Below, one piece after another: positions 24,632 to 39,140 of a stretch of DNA of 64,000 bases. The stretch's first letter is position 1. Every line of letters starts with the position of its first letter. The notes under the pieces are model-generated. The model did not search any database. It had not been told where the DNA came from and was given only the letters and a program-made list of their open reading frames with translations. The position numbers and the translations under genes were made by a program. Origin of the DNA: Oscillospiraceae bacterium (GTDB lineage: Bacteria; Bacillota; Clostridia; Oscillospirales; Oscillospiraceae); NCBI GenBank assembly GCA_015068455.1, contig SVKO01000007.1, positions 1-64,000 on the forward strand. The letters run 5' to 3'.

Positions 24632-27600
24632 TTACTCCGCGTCAATTGTGGAGATGCCCATGGTCATCTCCTCCAGCACGTCCAGCAGCATGCGGACGGT
24701 GTCCAGGGAAGTGAGCATCGTGATATTGTTCTGGGACGCACACCACCGGATGGCGGCGCCGTCGATATAGTGCACGCCGGACAGGATCGCCCGGGTGCAG
24801 ATCACATAGCTGACATAGCCGGCGCGCAGGGATTCCAGGATCTCCTCGCTGCCCTCGGAGAGCTTGCGACGCAGCCGGACCCGAATGCCGTGCTCCCGCA
24901 GGAACATGGCGGTGCCGACGGTGGCCTCGAGATTGAAGCCCATCCGATAGAACCGGCGCACCAGGGGCAGAGCCTCCAGCTTATCCTCGTCGGCCAGACT
25001 GACGACCACCGTGCCGTGGGCGGGCAGATGCATGCCCGAGGCGATCAGCGCCTTGTAGGCGGCCCGGTGCAGCTTGCGGTCGTAGCCGATGGCCTCGCCG
25101 GTGGACTTCATCTCCGGAGAGAGGTAGGCGTCGAGGCCGTGCAGCTTGGAGAAGGAGAAGGCCGGAGCCTTGACGTAGTATCTCCCCTTCTCCGGCAGGG
25201 TGCGCGTGTCAATGCCCTGCTCGCGCAGGGATTTTCCCAGCATGACCGCCGTCGCGATATCCGCGAGGCTGCAGGACGTGGCCTTGGATAGGAAAGGCAC
25301 CGTCCGGGACGACCGGGGATTGACCTCGATGACATAGACGTTCTCCGCAGGATCCACGATGTACTGAACGTTGAACAGGCCGATGATGCCGATGCCCAGA
25401 CCCAGCCGCCGGGTGTAGTCCAGAATCGTCTGCCGGACCTTCTTGCTGATGGAATAGGGCGGGTAGACGCTGATGGAGTCGCCGGAGTGCACGCCGGTGC
25501 GCTCCACCAGCTCCATGATGCCCGGCACGAACACCTCCCGCCCATCGCAGACGGCGTCCACCTCCACCTCCTTGCCGCGGATATACTGATCCACCAGCAC
25601 GGGCTGGTCGCGGCTGACGGCCACGGCGGTCTTAAGGTAGCTGCGCAGGTCCGCTTCCTTTGCCACGATCTGCATGGCCCGGCCGCCCAGCACGAAGCTG
25701 GGGCGGACCAGCACGGGATAGCCGATCTCCTGCGCCGCGCGGGCGCCCTCGTCGATGCTGGTCACGGCCCGGCCTTTGGGCTGGGGCACGCCGAGGCGCT
25801 CCAGCAGCTTTTCAAACAGATCCCGGTTCTCCGCCCGGGCGATGGCGGCGCAGTCGGTGCCGATGAGCCGGACGCCCCGCGCGTTCAGGGCTTCTGCCAG
25901 GTTGACGGCGGTCTGTCCGCCCAGGGTGGCGATGACGCCCTCCGGCCGCTCGTGCTCGATGACGTTCATCACGTCCTCAATGTGAAGGGGCTCGAAATAG
26001 AGCTTGTCCGAGCAGGTATAGTCTGTGGATACCGTCTCGGGGTTGTTGTTGATGATAACGGCCTCGAAGCCCGCCTTTCGGATGGCGTCCACCGCGTGGA
26101 CGGTGGAGTAATCGAACTCCACCCCCTGGCCGATGCGGATGGGGCCGGAGCCCAGGACGATGACCTTCTTCCGCCGGGAAACGGCGGATTCGTTTTCCTC
26201 GGCATAAGTGGAATAGAAATACGGCACGTAGCTCTCGAATTCCGAAGCGCAGGTGTCGATCATTTTGTAGACGGGGATGATCCCGTTCTCCCGGCGCAGC
26301 TCCGCCACGGATCGCTCATCCGTTTTCCACAGCAGGGCGATCTGCCGGTCGGCGAAGCCCAGGCGCTTGGCCTCCCGTAGCACGTTGAGATTCCCGGGCG
26401 CCGTGCAAAGCTGCGTCTCGAAGCGGACGATGCGCTCGATCACATGGATGAAAAAGCGGTCGATGCCGCTCGCCTGCGTGATCGCCGCGGGATCGGCGCC
26501 GAGACGCAGAAGCTGCGCGGCGGCATAGATCCGGTCATCCGTGGGGATGCGAACGTAGGACAGCAGCGCCGCTTCTGCCATGGCGTCGAATTTCGGATGG
26601 TGCAGGTGCACCCGTCCGGTCTCCAGAGACCGGATCGCCTTCAGAAGGGCCTCCTCCGCTGTGGCGCCCACGGCCATGGTCTCCCCCGTGGCCTTCATCT
26701 GGGTGCCCAGGCGGTTATCCGCCTCGGAATACTTGTCGAAGGGGAACCGCGGCATCTTGCACACCACATAGTCCAGCGTCGGCTCAAAGGCCGCCGGAGT
26801 GTTGGCCAAAAGGATCTCATCCAGGGTCATGCCCACGCCGATCTTGGCCGAGACCCGGGCGATGGGATAGCCGCTGGCCTTGGATGCCAGGGCCGAGGAA
26901 CGGGAGACCCGGGGATTGACCTCGATGAGATAGTATTGGAACGAATCCGGATCCAGGGCAAACTGCACGTTGCAGCCGCCCTCGATCCTGAGGGCGCGGA
27001 TGATCTTGAGCGCGCTGTCGCGCAGCATATGGTACTCCCTGTTGGTCAGGGTCTGGGAGGGGCAGAACACGATGGAATCGCCGGTGTGCACGCCCACGGG
27101 ATCGAGATTCTCCATGTTGCAGACGGTGATGGCGGTGTCGTTCCGGTCGCGCATCACCTCATACTCGATCTCCTTGTAGCCCCGGACGCTCTTTTCAATC
27201 AGCACCTGATGCACGGGCGAGAGCTCCAGGGCGTTTTTCATATGCTCCGTCAGCTCTTGTTCATTGTCGGCAAAGCCGCCGCCGGTGCCGCCCAGGGTAA
27301 AGGCCGGCCGCAGCACCACGGGATAGCCGATCTGCGCCGCCGCTTGAATCCCCTCGTCCATGCTGTGGGCGATCGCGGAGGGAAGCACGGGCTCGCCCAG
27401 GCTTTCACAAAGCGCCTTGAACTGCTCCCGGTCCTCGGCGCGCTCGATGCTCTCGACGCTGGTGCCCAGCAGCTCGACGCCGCATTCGGCCAGAACGCCG
27501 TCGCGCTCCATCTGCACCGCCAGATTCAGACCCGTCTGACCGCCGATGCCCGGCAGGATGGCGTCCGGACGCTCAAAGCGGATGATCTTTGCCAGAAATT

Positions 27601-27814
27601 CCGGCGTCAGCGGCTCCATATAGACCTTATCCGCAATGGCCGGGTCCGTCATGATGGTGGCGGGATTGGAATTGCAGAGCACCACCTCATACCCCTCCTC
27701 CCGGAGGGCAAGGCAGGCCTGGGTGCCGGCATAGTCGAATTCCGCCGCCTGGCCCACCACGATGGGGCCGGAGCCGATGACAAGGATCCTTCGGATATCA
27801 GTACGTTTCGGCAT
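24632..27814 (-). CDS. carB: Carbamoyl-phosphate synthase large subunit
   Basis: The 1060-aa subunit makes carbamoyl phosphate for arginine and pyrimidines from bicarbonate, two ATP and ammonia supplied by CarA. The two homologous ATP-grasp halves are visible: GSGPIVVGQAAEFDYAG at the N-terminus and its counterpart GSGPIRIGQGVEFDYS near 555. A methylglyoxal-synthase-like allosteric domain lies from about 930 to the end. The real start is MPKRTDIRR at 27814 with GGAGG upstream; the open frame runs further into carA. It overlaps carA by 17 bases and is followed by dapF after ten. Confidence 0.96.
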   Translation of the reverse strand: MPKRTDIRRILVIGSGPIVVGQAAEFDYAGTQACLALREEGYEVVLCNSNPATIMTDPAIADKVYMEPLTPEFLAKIIRFERPDAILPGIGGQTGLNLAVQMERDGVLAECGVELLGTSVESIERAEDREQFKALCESLGEPVLPSAIAHSMDEGIQAAAQIGYPVVLRPAFTLGGTGGGFADNEQELTEHMKNALELSPVHQVLIEKSVRGYKEIEYEVMRDRNDTAITVCNMENLDPVGVHTGDSIVFCPSQTLTNREYHMLRDSALKIIRALRIEGGCNVQFALDPDSFQYYLIEVNPRVSRSSALASKASGYPIARVSAKIGVGMTLDEILLANTPAAFEPTLDYVVCKMPRFPFDKYSEADNRLGTQMKATGETMAVGATAEEALLKAIRSLETGRVHLHHPKFDAMAEAALLSYVRIPTDDRIYAAAQLLRLGADPAAITQASGIDRFFIHVIERIVRFETQLCTAPGNLNVLREAKRLGFADRQIALLWKTDERSVAELRRENGIIPVYKMIDTCASEFESYVPYFYSTYAEENESAVSRRKKVIVLGSGPIRIGQGVEFDYSTVHAVDAIRKAGFEAVIINNNPETVSTDYTCSDKLYFEPLHIEDVMNVIEHERPEGVIATLGGQTAVNLAEALNARGVRLIGTDCAAIARAENRDLFEKLLERLGVPQPKGRAVTSIDEGARAAQEIGYPVLVRPSFVLGGRAMQIVAKEADLRSYLKTAVAVSRDQPVLVDQYIRGKEVEVDAVCDGREVFVPGIMELVERTGVHSGDSISVYPPYSISKKVRQTILDYTRRLGLGIGIIGLFNVQYIVDPAENVYVIEVNPRSSRTVPFLSKATSCSLADIATAVMLGKSLREQGIDTRTLPEKGRYYVKAPAFSFSKLHGLDAYLSPEMKSTGEAIGYDRKLHRAAYKALIASGMHLPAHGTVVVSLADEDKLEALPLVRRFYRMGFNLEATVGTAMFLREHGIRVRLRRKLSEGSEEILESLRAGYVSYVICTRAILSGVHYIDGAAIRWCASQNNITMLTSLDTVRMLLDVLEEMTMGISTIDAE

Positions 27815-28885
27815 GGCGCCTCCTTTCCATGTCTGCAAGGAACCGATCGAACAGATAGGCGCTGTCCTGGGGACCGGGGGCGCTCTCCGGGTGGTACTGC
27901 ACGCTGAAGGCGCCGTCGCGCTCACACCGGACGCCCTCCACCGTGCCGTCGAGCAGATTGACGTGGGTCACGGTCAGGGGCGTGCCGCGCAGGCTGCCCG
28001 CATTCACCGCGTAGGAATGGTTCTGCGAGGTGATTTCGATTTTTCCCGTGTCCAGATCCCGGACGGAGTGGTTGCCGCCCCGGTGGCCGAACTTGAGCTT
28101 GTAGGTCCGCGCCCCGTAGGCGAGGCTGAGGATCTGATGGCCCAGGCAGATGCCGAAGATCGGATACTTTCCCAGCAGGGCTCGCACGGTTTGCACGGTC
28201 TGCGGCACGTCCTGGGGATCGCCGGGCCCGTTGGAGATGAAAACGCCGTCCGGGCGCAGGGCTTCGATCTGCGCCGCCGCCGTGTCCCAGGGCAGGACCG
28301 TGACCGTACAGCCCAGGCGGTTCAGACTGCGCACGATGTTTCTCTTCATGCCGCAGTCGACGGCCGCCACATGGAAGCGGGGCTCCCGCGCCGGATAGAC
28401 GGTCACATAGGGCCGGCTCACCCGGGACACGGCGTCCGACGGCAGCGGCCCGGCCAGTCTTGCAAGGCAATCCTCCAGGGGGGTGTCCGCGTCGGTGATC
28501 AGAGCCTTCTGGCTGCCCTGGCTGCGGATCAGCCGGGTCAGGGCGCGGGTATCCACGCCGGAGACGCCGGGGATGCCGAAGCGCTCCATCGCCTGCCCCA
28601 GGGATTCCGCCGCCCGGAAATTGGAGGGGTGATCGTTGTAATGCCGCACGATCAAGGCGCCGATGGCGGGGCGCTCAGTCTCATAGTCGTCGTCGCACAT
28701 GCCGTAGTTGCCGATGAGGGGATAGGTCATCACCACCGCCTGGTCGCAGTAGGAGGGGTCGGACAGGATCTCCTGATAGCCCGCCATGGAGGTGTTGAAT
28801 ACCAGCTCGCACAGGGCGTCCCTGTCGGCTCCAAAGGCCTCGCCGACAAAGCTCCGTCCGCTCTCGAGTACGATTTTCCGTTGTT

Positions 28886-28889
<4 letters not shown>
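27798..28889 (-). CDS. carA: Carbamoyl-phosphate synthase small (glutaminase) subunit
   Basis: This 363-aa class I glutamine amidotransferase releases ammonia from glutamine for CarB. The catalytic cysteine is C248 in FGICLGHQIL, with the partner His-Glu in VQYHPES. The N-terminal small-subunit domain (residues 1-150; LVFNTSMAGYQEIL) precedes it. The ATG overlaps the purF stop by four bases and the 3' end overlaps carB by 17 bases. It is one of seven glutamine-consuming amidotransferases in this region. Confidence 0.96.
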
Positions 28890-33752
<4,863 letters not shown>

Positions 33753-33799
33753 AACGATTCTCCGTTTCCGATTATTTTTAGATTGTAAATACACAGACA

Positions 33800-33829
33800 G
33801 GCAGCATTCCGCCGCGCGGAATGCCGCCG
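33800..33829 (-). terminator. Hairpin between amt and glmS
   Basis: GGCAGCATTCCGC and GCGGAATGCCGCC form a strong stem. On the minus strand it is followed by TGTCTGTGTATTT, a poor U tract, so termination after amt is probably incomplete and read-through into glmS is possible. Confidence 0.4.
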
Positions 33830-33844
33830 ATCTGTATTTCGTTT

Positions 33845-35602
33845 TTATTCGACGTCCTGCAGGGCGTCAAAGCCCTCCTCGCCGGTGCGGACCTTGACCA
33901 CGTTCTCCACGTCGTAGACGAAGATCTTGCCGTCGCCGATGTGGCCGGTGTAGAGCACCTTCTTGGCCGTCTCCAGCACCTGCCGGACCGGGACCTTGCT
34001 GACCACGACGTCCACCTGCACCTTCGGCAGCAGGGTGGCCTCCACCTGGACGCCGCGGTAATACTCGGGTTTGCCCTTCTGGGCGCCGCAGCCGAGCACG
34101 TGGGACACGGTCATGCCCGTGATGCCGATATCCATCATGGCCCGGGTGAGGGCCTCCAGACGGGCCTCCCTGCAGACGATCTCGATCTTGGTCAGCTTCG
34201 GGCTGCCGTCGTCGAAGGCAGGCACCTTCTTGACCGGAATGGCCTCCGCCGGGGGCGTGTCGCCGGACACGACGACGGTTTCCTCGCCGTAGCCCTCGCC
34301 GTAGTCCAGATTCTCCACCGCGGGCAGGAAATCGGCATAGGCGCTGGGCAGGCCGTGCTCGGTGCTGTCCAGCCCGCGGATCTCCTCTTCCCTGCTCACC
34401 CGCAGGCCAACTGTCTTGTCAATGGCTTTGAACGTCAGCCACATCAGCGCCGCCGTCCAGGCAAGGATGGCCGCGATGCCCAGGAGCTGGACGCCCAGCA
34501 GGCGGACCGAACCGGTATAGAACAGGCCTTCAAGCCCCGCCGGGGCCGCGGGGTTGGCCAGCAGACCCACCGCGACGGTGCCCCAGACGCCGTTGGCCAG
34601 GTGCACGCCCACCGCGCCCACGGGATCGTCCACATGGAAGCGCAGATCCAGCAGCTCCACCACGACGACCACCAGGATGCCGCTCACAACGCCCACAACG
34701 ATGGCTCCGAGGGCGTCCAGGGCGTCGCAGCCGGCGGTGATGCCCACCAGGCCCGCCAGGGAGGCGTTCAGGCACATGGACACATCGGGCTTGCCGTTCT
34801 TGATCCAGGTGTAGAGCATGGTCACGACGGTGGCCACGGCCGGGGCGATGGTGGTGGTCAGGAAGATAGAGGCCAGGGAGTCGTTGTCCCAGGCGGCGGC
34901 GCCGTTGAAGCCGTACCAGCCGAACCACAAAACGAAGCAGCCCAGGGCGCCCAGGGTGATGGAATGGCCGGGGATGGCGTTGACCTTGGTGACCTTGCCG
35001 CCGGGATCCCGGCGGTATTTGCCCAGGCGGGGCCCCACCAGGATCGCGCCGATCAGCGCCGTCAGGCCGCCCACGGAGTGGATGGCCGCGGAGCCGGCGA
35101 AATCATGGAAGCCCAGATTCACAAGCCAGCCCTGGGAATTCCAGACCCAGCCGGCCTCGATGGGATAGACGATCAGGGAAATGACGCCGGAGTAGATGCA
35201 GTAGGACAGGAACTTCGTGCGCTCGGCCATGGAGCCGGAGACAATGGTCGCGGCCGTGGCGCAGAACACCAGGTTGAACACAAAGGACGATGCGTTGGTC
35301 TTGACGAACGACCCGAAATCCGTGAAAATGGTCAGATTCGGGACGCCGATGAAGCCAAACAGATAATTCTCCGCCATCATCAGGCTGAAGCCCAGGAAAA
35401 CGAACATCACGGTCCCGATGCAGAAGTCCATCAGGTTTTTCATGATGATGTTGCCCGCGTTCTTGGCCCGGGTGAAGCCGGTCTCGACCATGGCAAAGCC
35501 GGCCTGCATGAAGAATACAAGGGCCGCGCCGATCAGGAACCAGATGCCGAACACCTGGGTGCCTACGGTCTGCTCCACAAATTTGACGATACTGTCTGAC
35601 AT
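33845..35602 (-). CDS. amt: Ammonium transporter fused to a C-terminal PII (GlnB/GlnK) domain
   Basis: Residues 1 to about 420 form an Amt/Rh channel with about eleven hydrophobic segments. The family motifs are FAMVETGFTRAKN, DFAGSAAIHSVGG (with the pore histidine) and GFNGAAAWDND. A charged linker leads to a PII domain (about 465-580; LTKIEIVCREARLEAL start, T-loop GKPEYYRG, TGHIGDGKIFV body). PII proteins normally bind Amt in trans to block transport when nitrogen is plentiful, and here the plug is built in. The gene starts 27 bases after the glnN stop and shares its antitermination leaders, pairing uptake with assimilation. No separate glnB or glnK gene is visible. Confidence 0.95.
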   Translation of the reverse strand: MSDSIVKFVEQTVGTQVFGIWFLIGAALVFFMQAGFAMVETGFTRAKNAGNIIMKNLMDFCIGTVMFVFLGFSLMMAENYLFGFIGVPNLTIFTDFGSFVKTNASSFVFNLVFCATAATIVSGSMAERTKFLSYCIYSGVISLIVYPIEAGWVWNSQGWLVNLGFHDFAGSAAIHSVGGLTALIGAILVGPRLGKYRRDPGGKVTKVNAIPGHSITLGALGCFVLWFGWYGFNGAAAWDNDSLASIFLTTTIAPAVATVVTMLYTWIKNGKPDVSMCLNASLAGLVGITAGCDALDALGAIVVGVVSGILVVVVVELLDLRFHVDDPVGAVGVHLANGVWGTVAVGLLANPAAPAGLEGLFYTGSVRLLGVQLLGIAAILAWTAALMWLTFKAIDKTVGLRVSREEEIRGLDSTEHGLPSAYADFLPAVENLDYGEGYGEETVVVSGDTPPAEAIPVKKVPAFDDGSPKLTKIEIVCREARLEALTRAMMDIGITGMTVSHVLGCGAQKGKPEYYRGVQVEATLLPKVQVDVVVSKVPVRQVLETAKKVLYTGHIGDGKIFVYDVENVVKVRTGEEGFDALQDVE

Positions 35603-35629
35603 AATAATCCTCCTCTCAAGGGTATGCGG

Positions 35630-37726
35630 TTATTTGGCCGCGAACAGAAGGTCCGCATAGGACGGGTAGGGCCAGTAATCCTTGGCCGTTAAGGTCTCGG
35701 CTTCGTCGCAGGAAGCACGAAGATCTTCCATGCGGGCAAGCAAGATATCCCGGATCTCATAGCCCTCGGCAATGACGTCGGCGGCTCTGCCCACCATGGC
35801 AACGCCTGCGTCCAGCTCCTTCGTCTTGGCGCTGATGTCGTCGGCCAGAGCGCACAGGGCGTGCAGCCGCTCGGATTCGCTGGCGCAGCGGATGGTGGGA
35901 TCCACGCAGCGCTTGGCGGCGATGGATTCGGCCAGGGCGGCGCTGTAACGCTCCACCGCGGGCAGGATCTGGGTGCGGGCCATGGACAGCATGGTATTGG
36001 CCTCGATCACCACGCTCTTGCAGTAGTTTTCCAGCATGATCTCGCAGCGCGAATCCAGCTCCGCCCGGGTGAATACGCCGTGGGACGTGAGCATCGTGAC
36101 GTTCTTTTCGTCCAGCAGATGGGGCATGCAGTCGGGGGTGGTGGGGTAGTTGAGCAGGCCCCGCTCCTCCGTGGCCTCGCGGATCCAGGCGTCGTCGTAG
36201 CCATTGCCGTTGAAGATGATGCGCTTGTGATCCCGGATGGTCTGCTGGATCAGCGCGTGCAGGGCGTCCTCGAAGTTCTCCTCCCCCTCCAGCCGGTCGG
36301 CAAAGATCTTCAGGCTCTCGGCCACGGCGGCGTTGAGCATGATGTTGGCGCAGGCGATGGAGTTGCTCGAGCCCAGCATGCGGAACTCAAACTTGTTACC
36401 GGTGAAGGCGAAGGGCGAGGTGCGGTTGCGGTCGGTGGTATCCCTTGCGAAGCGGGGCAGCACGTTGACGCCCAGACGCATGGTGATCTTCTCCTGCGCA
36501 TGGTAGGGGGTATCGGTCTCGATCGCCTCCAGCACGGCGTTCAGCTCGTCGCCGAGGAACATGGACACCACGGCGGGAGGGGCCTCGTTGGCGCCCAGCC
36601 GGTGGTCGTTTCCGGCGGTGGCCACGGACAGCCGCAGCAGATCCTGGTAGTCGTCCACCGCCTGGATCACCGCGCACAGGAACAGCAGGAACTGGGCGTT
36701 CTCATAGGGCGTTTTGCCCGGCGAGAGCAGGTTCACGCCCGTATCCGTGGCCATGGACCAGTTGTTGTGCTTGCCGGAGCCGTTGACGCCGGCGAAGGGC
36801 TTCTCGTGCAGCAGACACACCAGATCGTGCCGGGCCGCCACCTTCTGCATGATCTCCATGGTGAGCTGGTTGTGGTCGGTGGCAAGGTTGGTGGTGGTAT
36901 AGATGGGCGCCAGCTCATGCTGGGAGGGGGCGACCTCGTTGTGCTCGGTCTTCGCCAGGATGCCCAGCTTCCAGAGCTCCTCGTTCAGATCCTCCATGTA
37001 GGCCGCCACCTGGGGCTTGATGACGCCGAAGTAGTGGTCGTCCATCTCCTGGCCCTTGGGCGCCTTCGTGCCGAACAGGGTGCGGCCGGTCAGCCGCAGA
37101 TCCAGCCGCTGGTCGTACAGCGCCCGGGGAATCAGGAAGTATTCCTGCTCCGGGCCGACGGAGGTGCTGACGTGCTTGACGGAGGTATTGCCGAACAGGC
37201 GCAGGATGCGCAGGGCCTGGCGGTTGAGGGCCTCCATGGAGCGCAGCAGGGGCGTCTTCTTGTCCAGGGCCTCGCCGCCGTAGGAGCAGAAGGCCGTGGG
37301 GATGCACAGGGTCTTGCCCTTGATAAAAGCGTAGGAGGTGGGGTCCCAGGCGGTGTAGCCCCTGGCCTCGAAGGTGGCGCGCAGGCCGCCCGAGGGGAAA
37401 GACGAGGCGTCGGGCTCGCCCCGGATGAGCTCCTTGCCGGAGAATTCCATGATGACGCAGCCGTCCGGAGCCTGGGAAATGAAGCTGTCGTGCTTCTCGG
37501 CGGTCACGCCGGTCAGGGGCTGGAACCAGTGGGTATAGTGGGTCGCGCCCTTGGACACCGCCCAGTCCTTCATGGCATTGGCGACGGTATTGGCGACGCT
37601 GATATCCAGCTTCTCGCCCTCGTCGATGGTTTTGCGCAGGGACCGGTACACGTCCGCGGAGAGCGTGGAGCGCATGACCCGGTCGTCAAACACCAGTTCG
37701 CCGAACATTTCAGGAATTTGCCTCAT
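35630..37726 (-). CDS. glnN: Glutamine synthetase type III
   Basis: The 698-aa length and the opening motif [12 protein letters not shown] identify GS type III, the large dodecameric form common in Bacteroidetes, cyanobacteria and Clostridia. It makes glutamine from glutamate, ammonia and ATP. Seen motifs include [11 protein letters not shown] (metal-binding glutamates, near 225), [16 protein letters not shown] (near 260), a [14 protein letters not shown] histidine region and [16 protein letters not shown]. The open frame extends 64 codons upstream through the leader, but ATG 37726 follows GGAAAGGATGG and gives the family N-terminus. The leader has two hexaloop/terminator units. A second, type I enzyme (glnA) lies at 52235. 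Confidence 0.95.
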   Translation of the reverse strand: MRQIPEMFGELVFDDRVMRSTLSADVYRSLRKTIDEGEKLDISVANTVANAMKDWAVSKGATHYTHWFQPLTGVTAEKHDSFISQAPDGCVIMEFSGKELIRGEPDASSFPSGGLRATFEARGYTAWDPTSYAFIKGKTLCIPTAFCSYGGEALDKKTPLLRSMEALNRQALRILRLFGNTSVKHVSTSVGPEQEYFLIPRALYDQRLDLRLTGRTLFGTKAPKGQEMDDHYFGVIKPQVAAYMEDLNEELWKLGILAKTEHNEVAPSQHELAPIYTTTNLATDHNQLTMEIMQKVAARHDLVCLLHEKPFAGVNGSGKHNNWSMATDTGVNLLSPGKTPYENAQFLLFLCAVIQAVDDYQDLLRLSVATAGNDHRLGANEAPPAVVSMFLGDELNAVLEAIETDTPYHAQEKITMRLGVNVLPRFARDTTDRNRTSPFAFTGNKFEFRMLGSSNSIACANIMLNAAVAESLKIFADRLEGEENFEDALHALIQQTIRDHKRIIFNGNGYDDAWIREATEERGLLNYPTTPDCMPHLLDEKNVTMLTSHGVFTRAELDSRCEIMLENYCKSVVIEANTMLSMARTQILPAVERYSAALAESIAAKRCVDPTIRCASESERLHALCALADDISAKTKELDAGVAMVGRAADVIAEGYEIRDILLARMEDLRASCDEAETLTAKDYWPYPSYADLLFAAK

Positions 37727-37753
37727 AACAGATCCATCCTTTCCTTTGAAAAG

Positions 37754-37805
37754 CAAAAAAAGCGGCGCCTTTCGGGCGGAAAACCCAAAAGACGCCGTTG
37801 CCTTC
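37754..37805 (-). promoter_or_regulatory. glnN leader, hexaloop/terminator unit 2
   Basis: Minus strand: hairpin GAAGGC-[AACGGC]-GTCTTT (37788-37805), loop A1 and G4. Its 3' arm is also the start of a 13-bp terminator stem (37764-37776 with 37784-37796) followed by a run of seven U. Only one of the two structures can form at a time. Confidence 0.8.
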
Positions 37806-37830
37806 CATGATTTATTTTTCATTCCACAGC

Positions 37831-37879
37831 AAAAAGAAAAGGGGCCTTTGAGCCGGCGCTCAAAGACCTCGTTGCCTTT
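37831..37879 (-). promoter_or_regulatory. glnN leader, hexaloop/terminator unit 1
   Basis: Minus strand: hairpin AAAGGC-[AACGAG]-GTCTTT (37862-37879), loop A1 and G4. It starts within a few bases of the transcription start. Its 3' arm overlaps the 11-bp terminator stem (37843-37853 with 37858-37868), which is followed by CCTTTTCTTTTT. Confidence 0.8.
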
Positions 37880-37889
37880 CCATGTGCGC

Positions 37890-37918
37890 ATTATACGCCC
37901 TGCATGGCCGGTTGTCAA
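37890..37918 (-). promoter_or_regulatory. Promoter of glnN-amt
   Basis: Consensus -35 TTGACA (37913-37918), 17-base spacer, -10 TATAAT (37890-37895). Confidence 0.85.
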
Positions 37919-37941
37919 TCATTTTTTTCAAAAACACGCCC

Positions 37942-37970
37942 TTGACAAGCGGCGGAAGGGGGTCTATAAT
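37942..37970 (+). promoter_or_regulatory. Promoter of the split glutamate synthase operon
   Basis: Consensus -35 TTGACA (37942-37947), 17-base spacer, -10 TATAAT (37965-37970). It stands back to back with the glnN promoter; the two -35 boxes are 23 bases apart. Confidence 0.85.
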
Positions 37971-37978
37971 GCGCACAT

Positions 37979-38022
37979 AAGCAAAGGCGCTTTCCCCGGC
38001 TTCCGGGGGGAGCGCTTTTTTT
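37979..38022 (+). promoter_or_regulatory. GOGAT leader hexaloop/terminator unit
   Basis: Hairpin AAGC-[AAAGGC]-GCTT (37979-37992), loop A1 and G4, starts about eight bases after the -10. Its 3' half is part of a 13-bp terminator stem (37987-37999 with 38003-38015) followed by TTTTTTT. Only one unit is present here. Confidence 0.8.
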
Positions 38023-38046
38023 GTTATTCGGAAAGGTTGAGTGGGC

Positions 38047-39138
38047 ATGATGAAAGAAGGACAGGTTCGGATCCCCTCCGGCTGCGCCATCGCGGCCGTG
38101 ATCTCCAGGGAAGGCCGGCGCATGTCCGGTGAAGGGATCATTCGGGCCATGCGCCCGATGCACGACCGCTCCAACGGACTCGGCGGCGGCTTCGCGGCGT
38201 ACGGCATCTATCCGCAGTACCGGGATTTTTACGCGCTGCACATGTTTTTTGACGACCGCGCCACCCGAAAAAACTGCGAGGCCTTCCTCAAGGATCGGTT
38301 CGAGATCGTCAAGGCGGAGCTGATCCCCACCAGGAAGATGCCCGCCATCACAGACGAGCCCATGATCTGGCGCTACTTCGTCGCCCCGCTCCAATCCATG
38401 CTGGCATCCATGCAGCTCGACGAGCGGGAGTACGTCATGCGCTCGGTCATGCACATCAACACCACGCTGGACGGCTGCTACGTCTTCTCCAGCGGCAAGA
38501 ACATGGGCACCTTCAAGGCCGTGGGCTTCCCCGAGGACGTGGGCGAATTCTACCGCCTGGACGAATACGAGGGCTACTGCTGGACGGCCCACGGCCGCTA
38601 TCCCACCAACACCCCCGGCTGGTGGGGCGGGGCGCACCCCTTCACCCTGCTGGACTGGTCGGTGGTGCACAACGGGGAGATCTCCTCCTACGACGCCAAC
38701 CGGCGCTTTATTGAGATGTTCGGCTATCAGTGCACCCTCCAGACCGACACCGAGGTCATCACCTATATTATGGATCATCTGCTGCGCAGGCAGGGTCTGA
38801 CCCTGGAAGAGGCCGCCGGCGTGGTGGCCGCGCCCTTCTGGAGCACCATCGAGGCCATGCCCGACGAGGCACAGCGCAAACGCGCCGCCTTCCTGCGCAC
38901 CGTGTTCCCCAGCCTGCTCATCACCGGCCCCTTCTCCATCGTCCTGGGCTTCGACGGCGGGCTCATGGCCCTGAACGACCGGCTGAAGCTGCGCTCCATG
39001 GTGTGCGCCGAGCGCGGCGACCGGGTATTCATCGCCAGCGAGGAATGCGCCATCCGCGCCATGGAGCCGGAGGCGGAGCACGTCTGGGCTCCCGCCGGCG
39101 GGCAGCCGGTGATCGTCAGAGTGAAAGAAGGTGCATAG
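38047..39138 (+). CDS. Split glutamate synthase, glutamine amidotransferase (GltB N-terminal) subunit
   Basis: The 363-aa protein is a stand-alone class II glutaminase corresponding to the first domain of GltB. The nucleophilic cysteine is in IPSGCAIAAV near residue 12, so a short propeptide is removed on maturation. Further motifs are ARGRYPTNTPGWW-like (HGRYPTN), VVHNGEISSYDANRRF and QTDTEVITY. It hydrolyses glutamine and feeds ammonia to the FMN subunit encoded next. I choose ATG 38047, ten bases after AAAGG; GTG 38041 and ATG 38050 are alternatives. It is the first of five genes that together rebuild glutamate synthase. Confidence 0.9.
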   Translation: MMKEGQVRIPSGCAIAAVISREGRRMSGEGIIRAMRPMHDRSNGLGGGFAAYGIYPQYRDFYALHMFFDDRATRKNCEAFLKDRFEIVKAELIPTRKMPAITDEPMIWRYFVAPLQSMLASMQLDEREYVMRSVMHINTTLDGCYVFSSGKNMGTFKAVGFPEDVGEFYRLDEYEGYCWTAHGRYPTNTPGWWGGAHPFTLLDWSVVHNGEISSYDANRRFIEMFGYQCTLQTDTEVITYIMDHLLRRQGLTLEEAAGVVAAPFWSTIEAMPDEAQRKRAAFLRTVFPSLLITGPFSIVLGFDGGLMALNDRLKLRSMVCAERGDRVFIASEECAIRAMEPEAEHVWAPAGGQPVIVRVKEGA

Positions 39139-39140
39139 GG

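Noticed and set aside
33753-33844. glmS ribozyme upstream of glmS
   Set aside because: The gap is only 92 bases, holds one simple hairpin and lacks the conserved ribozyme core.
35630-37918. 64-codon upstream extension of glnN
   Set aside because: It is made of the leader hairpins, not protein. ATG 37726 with its ribosome site fits.
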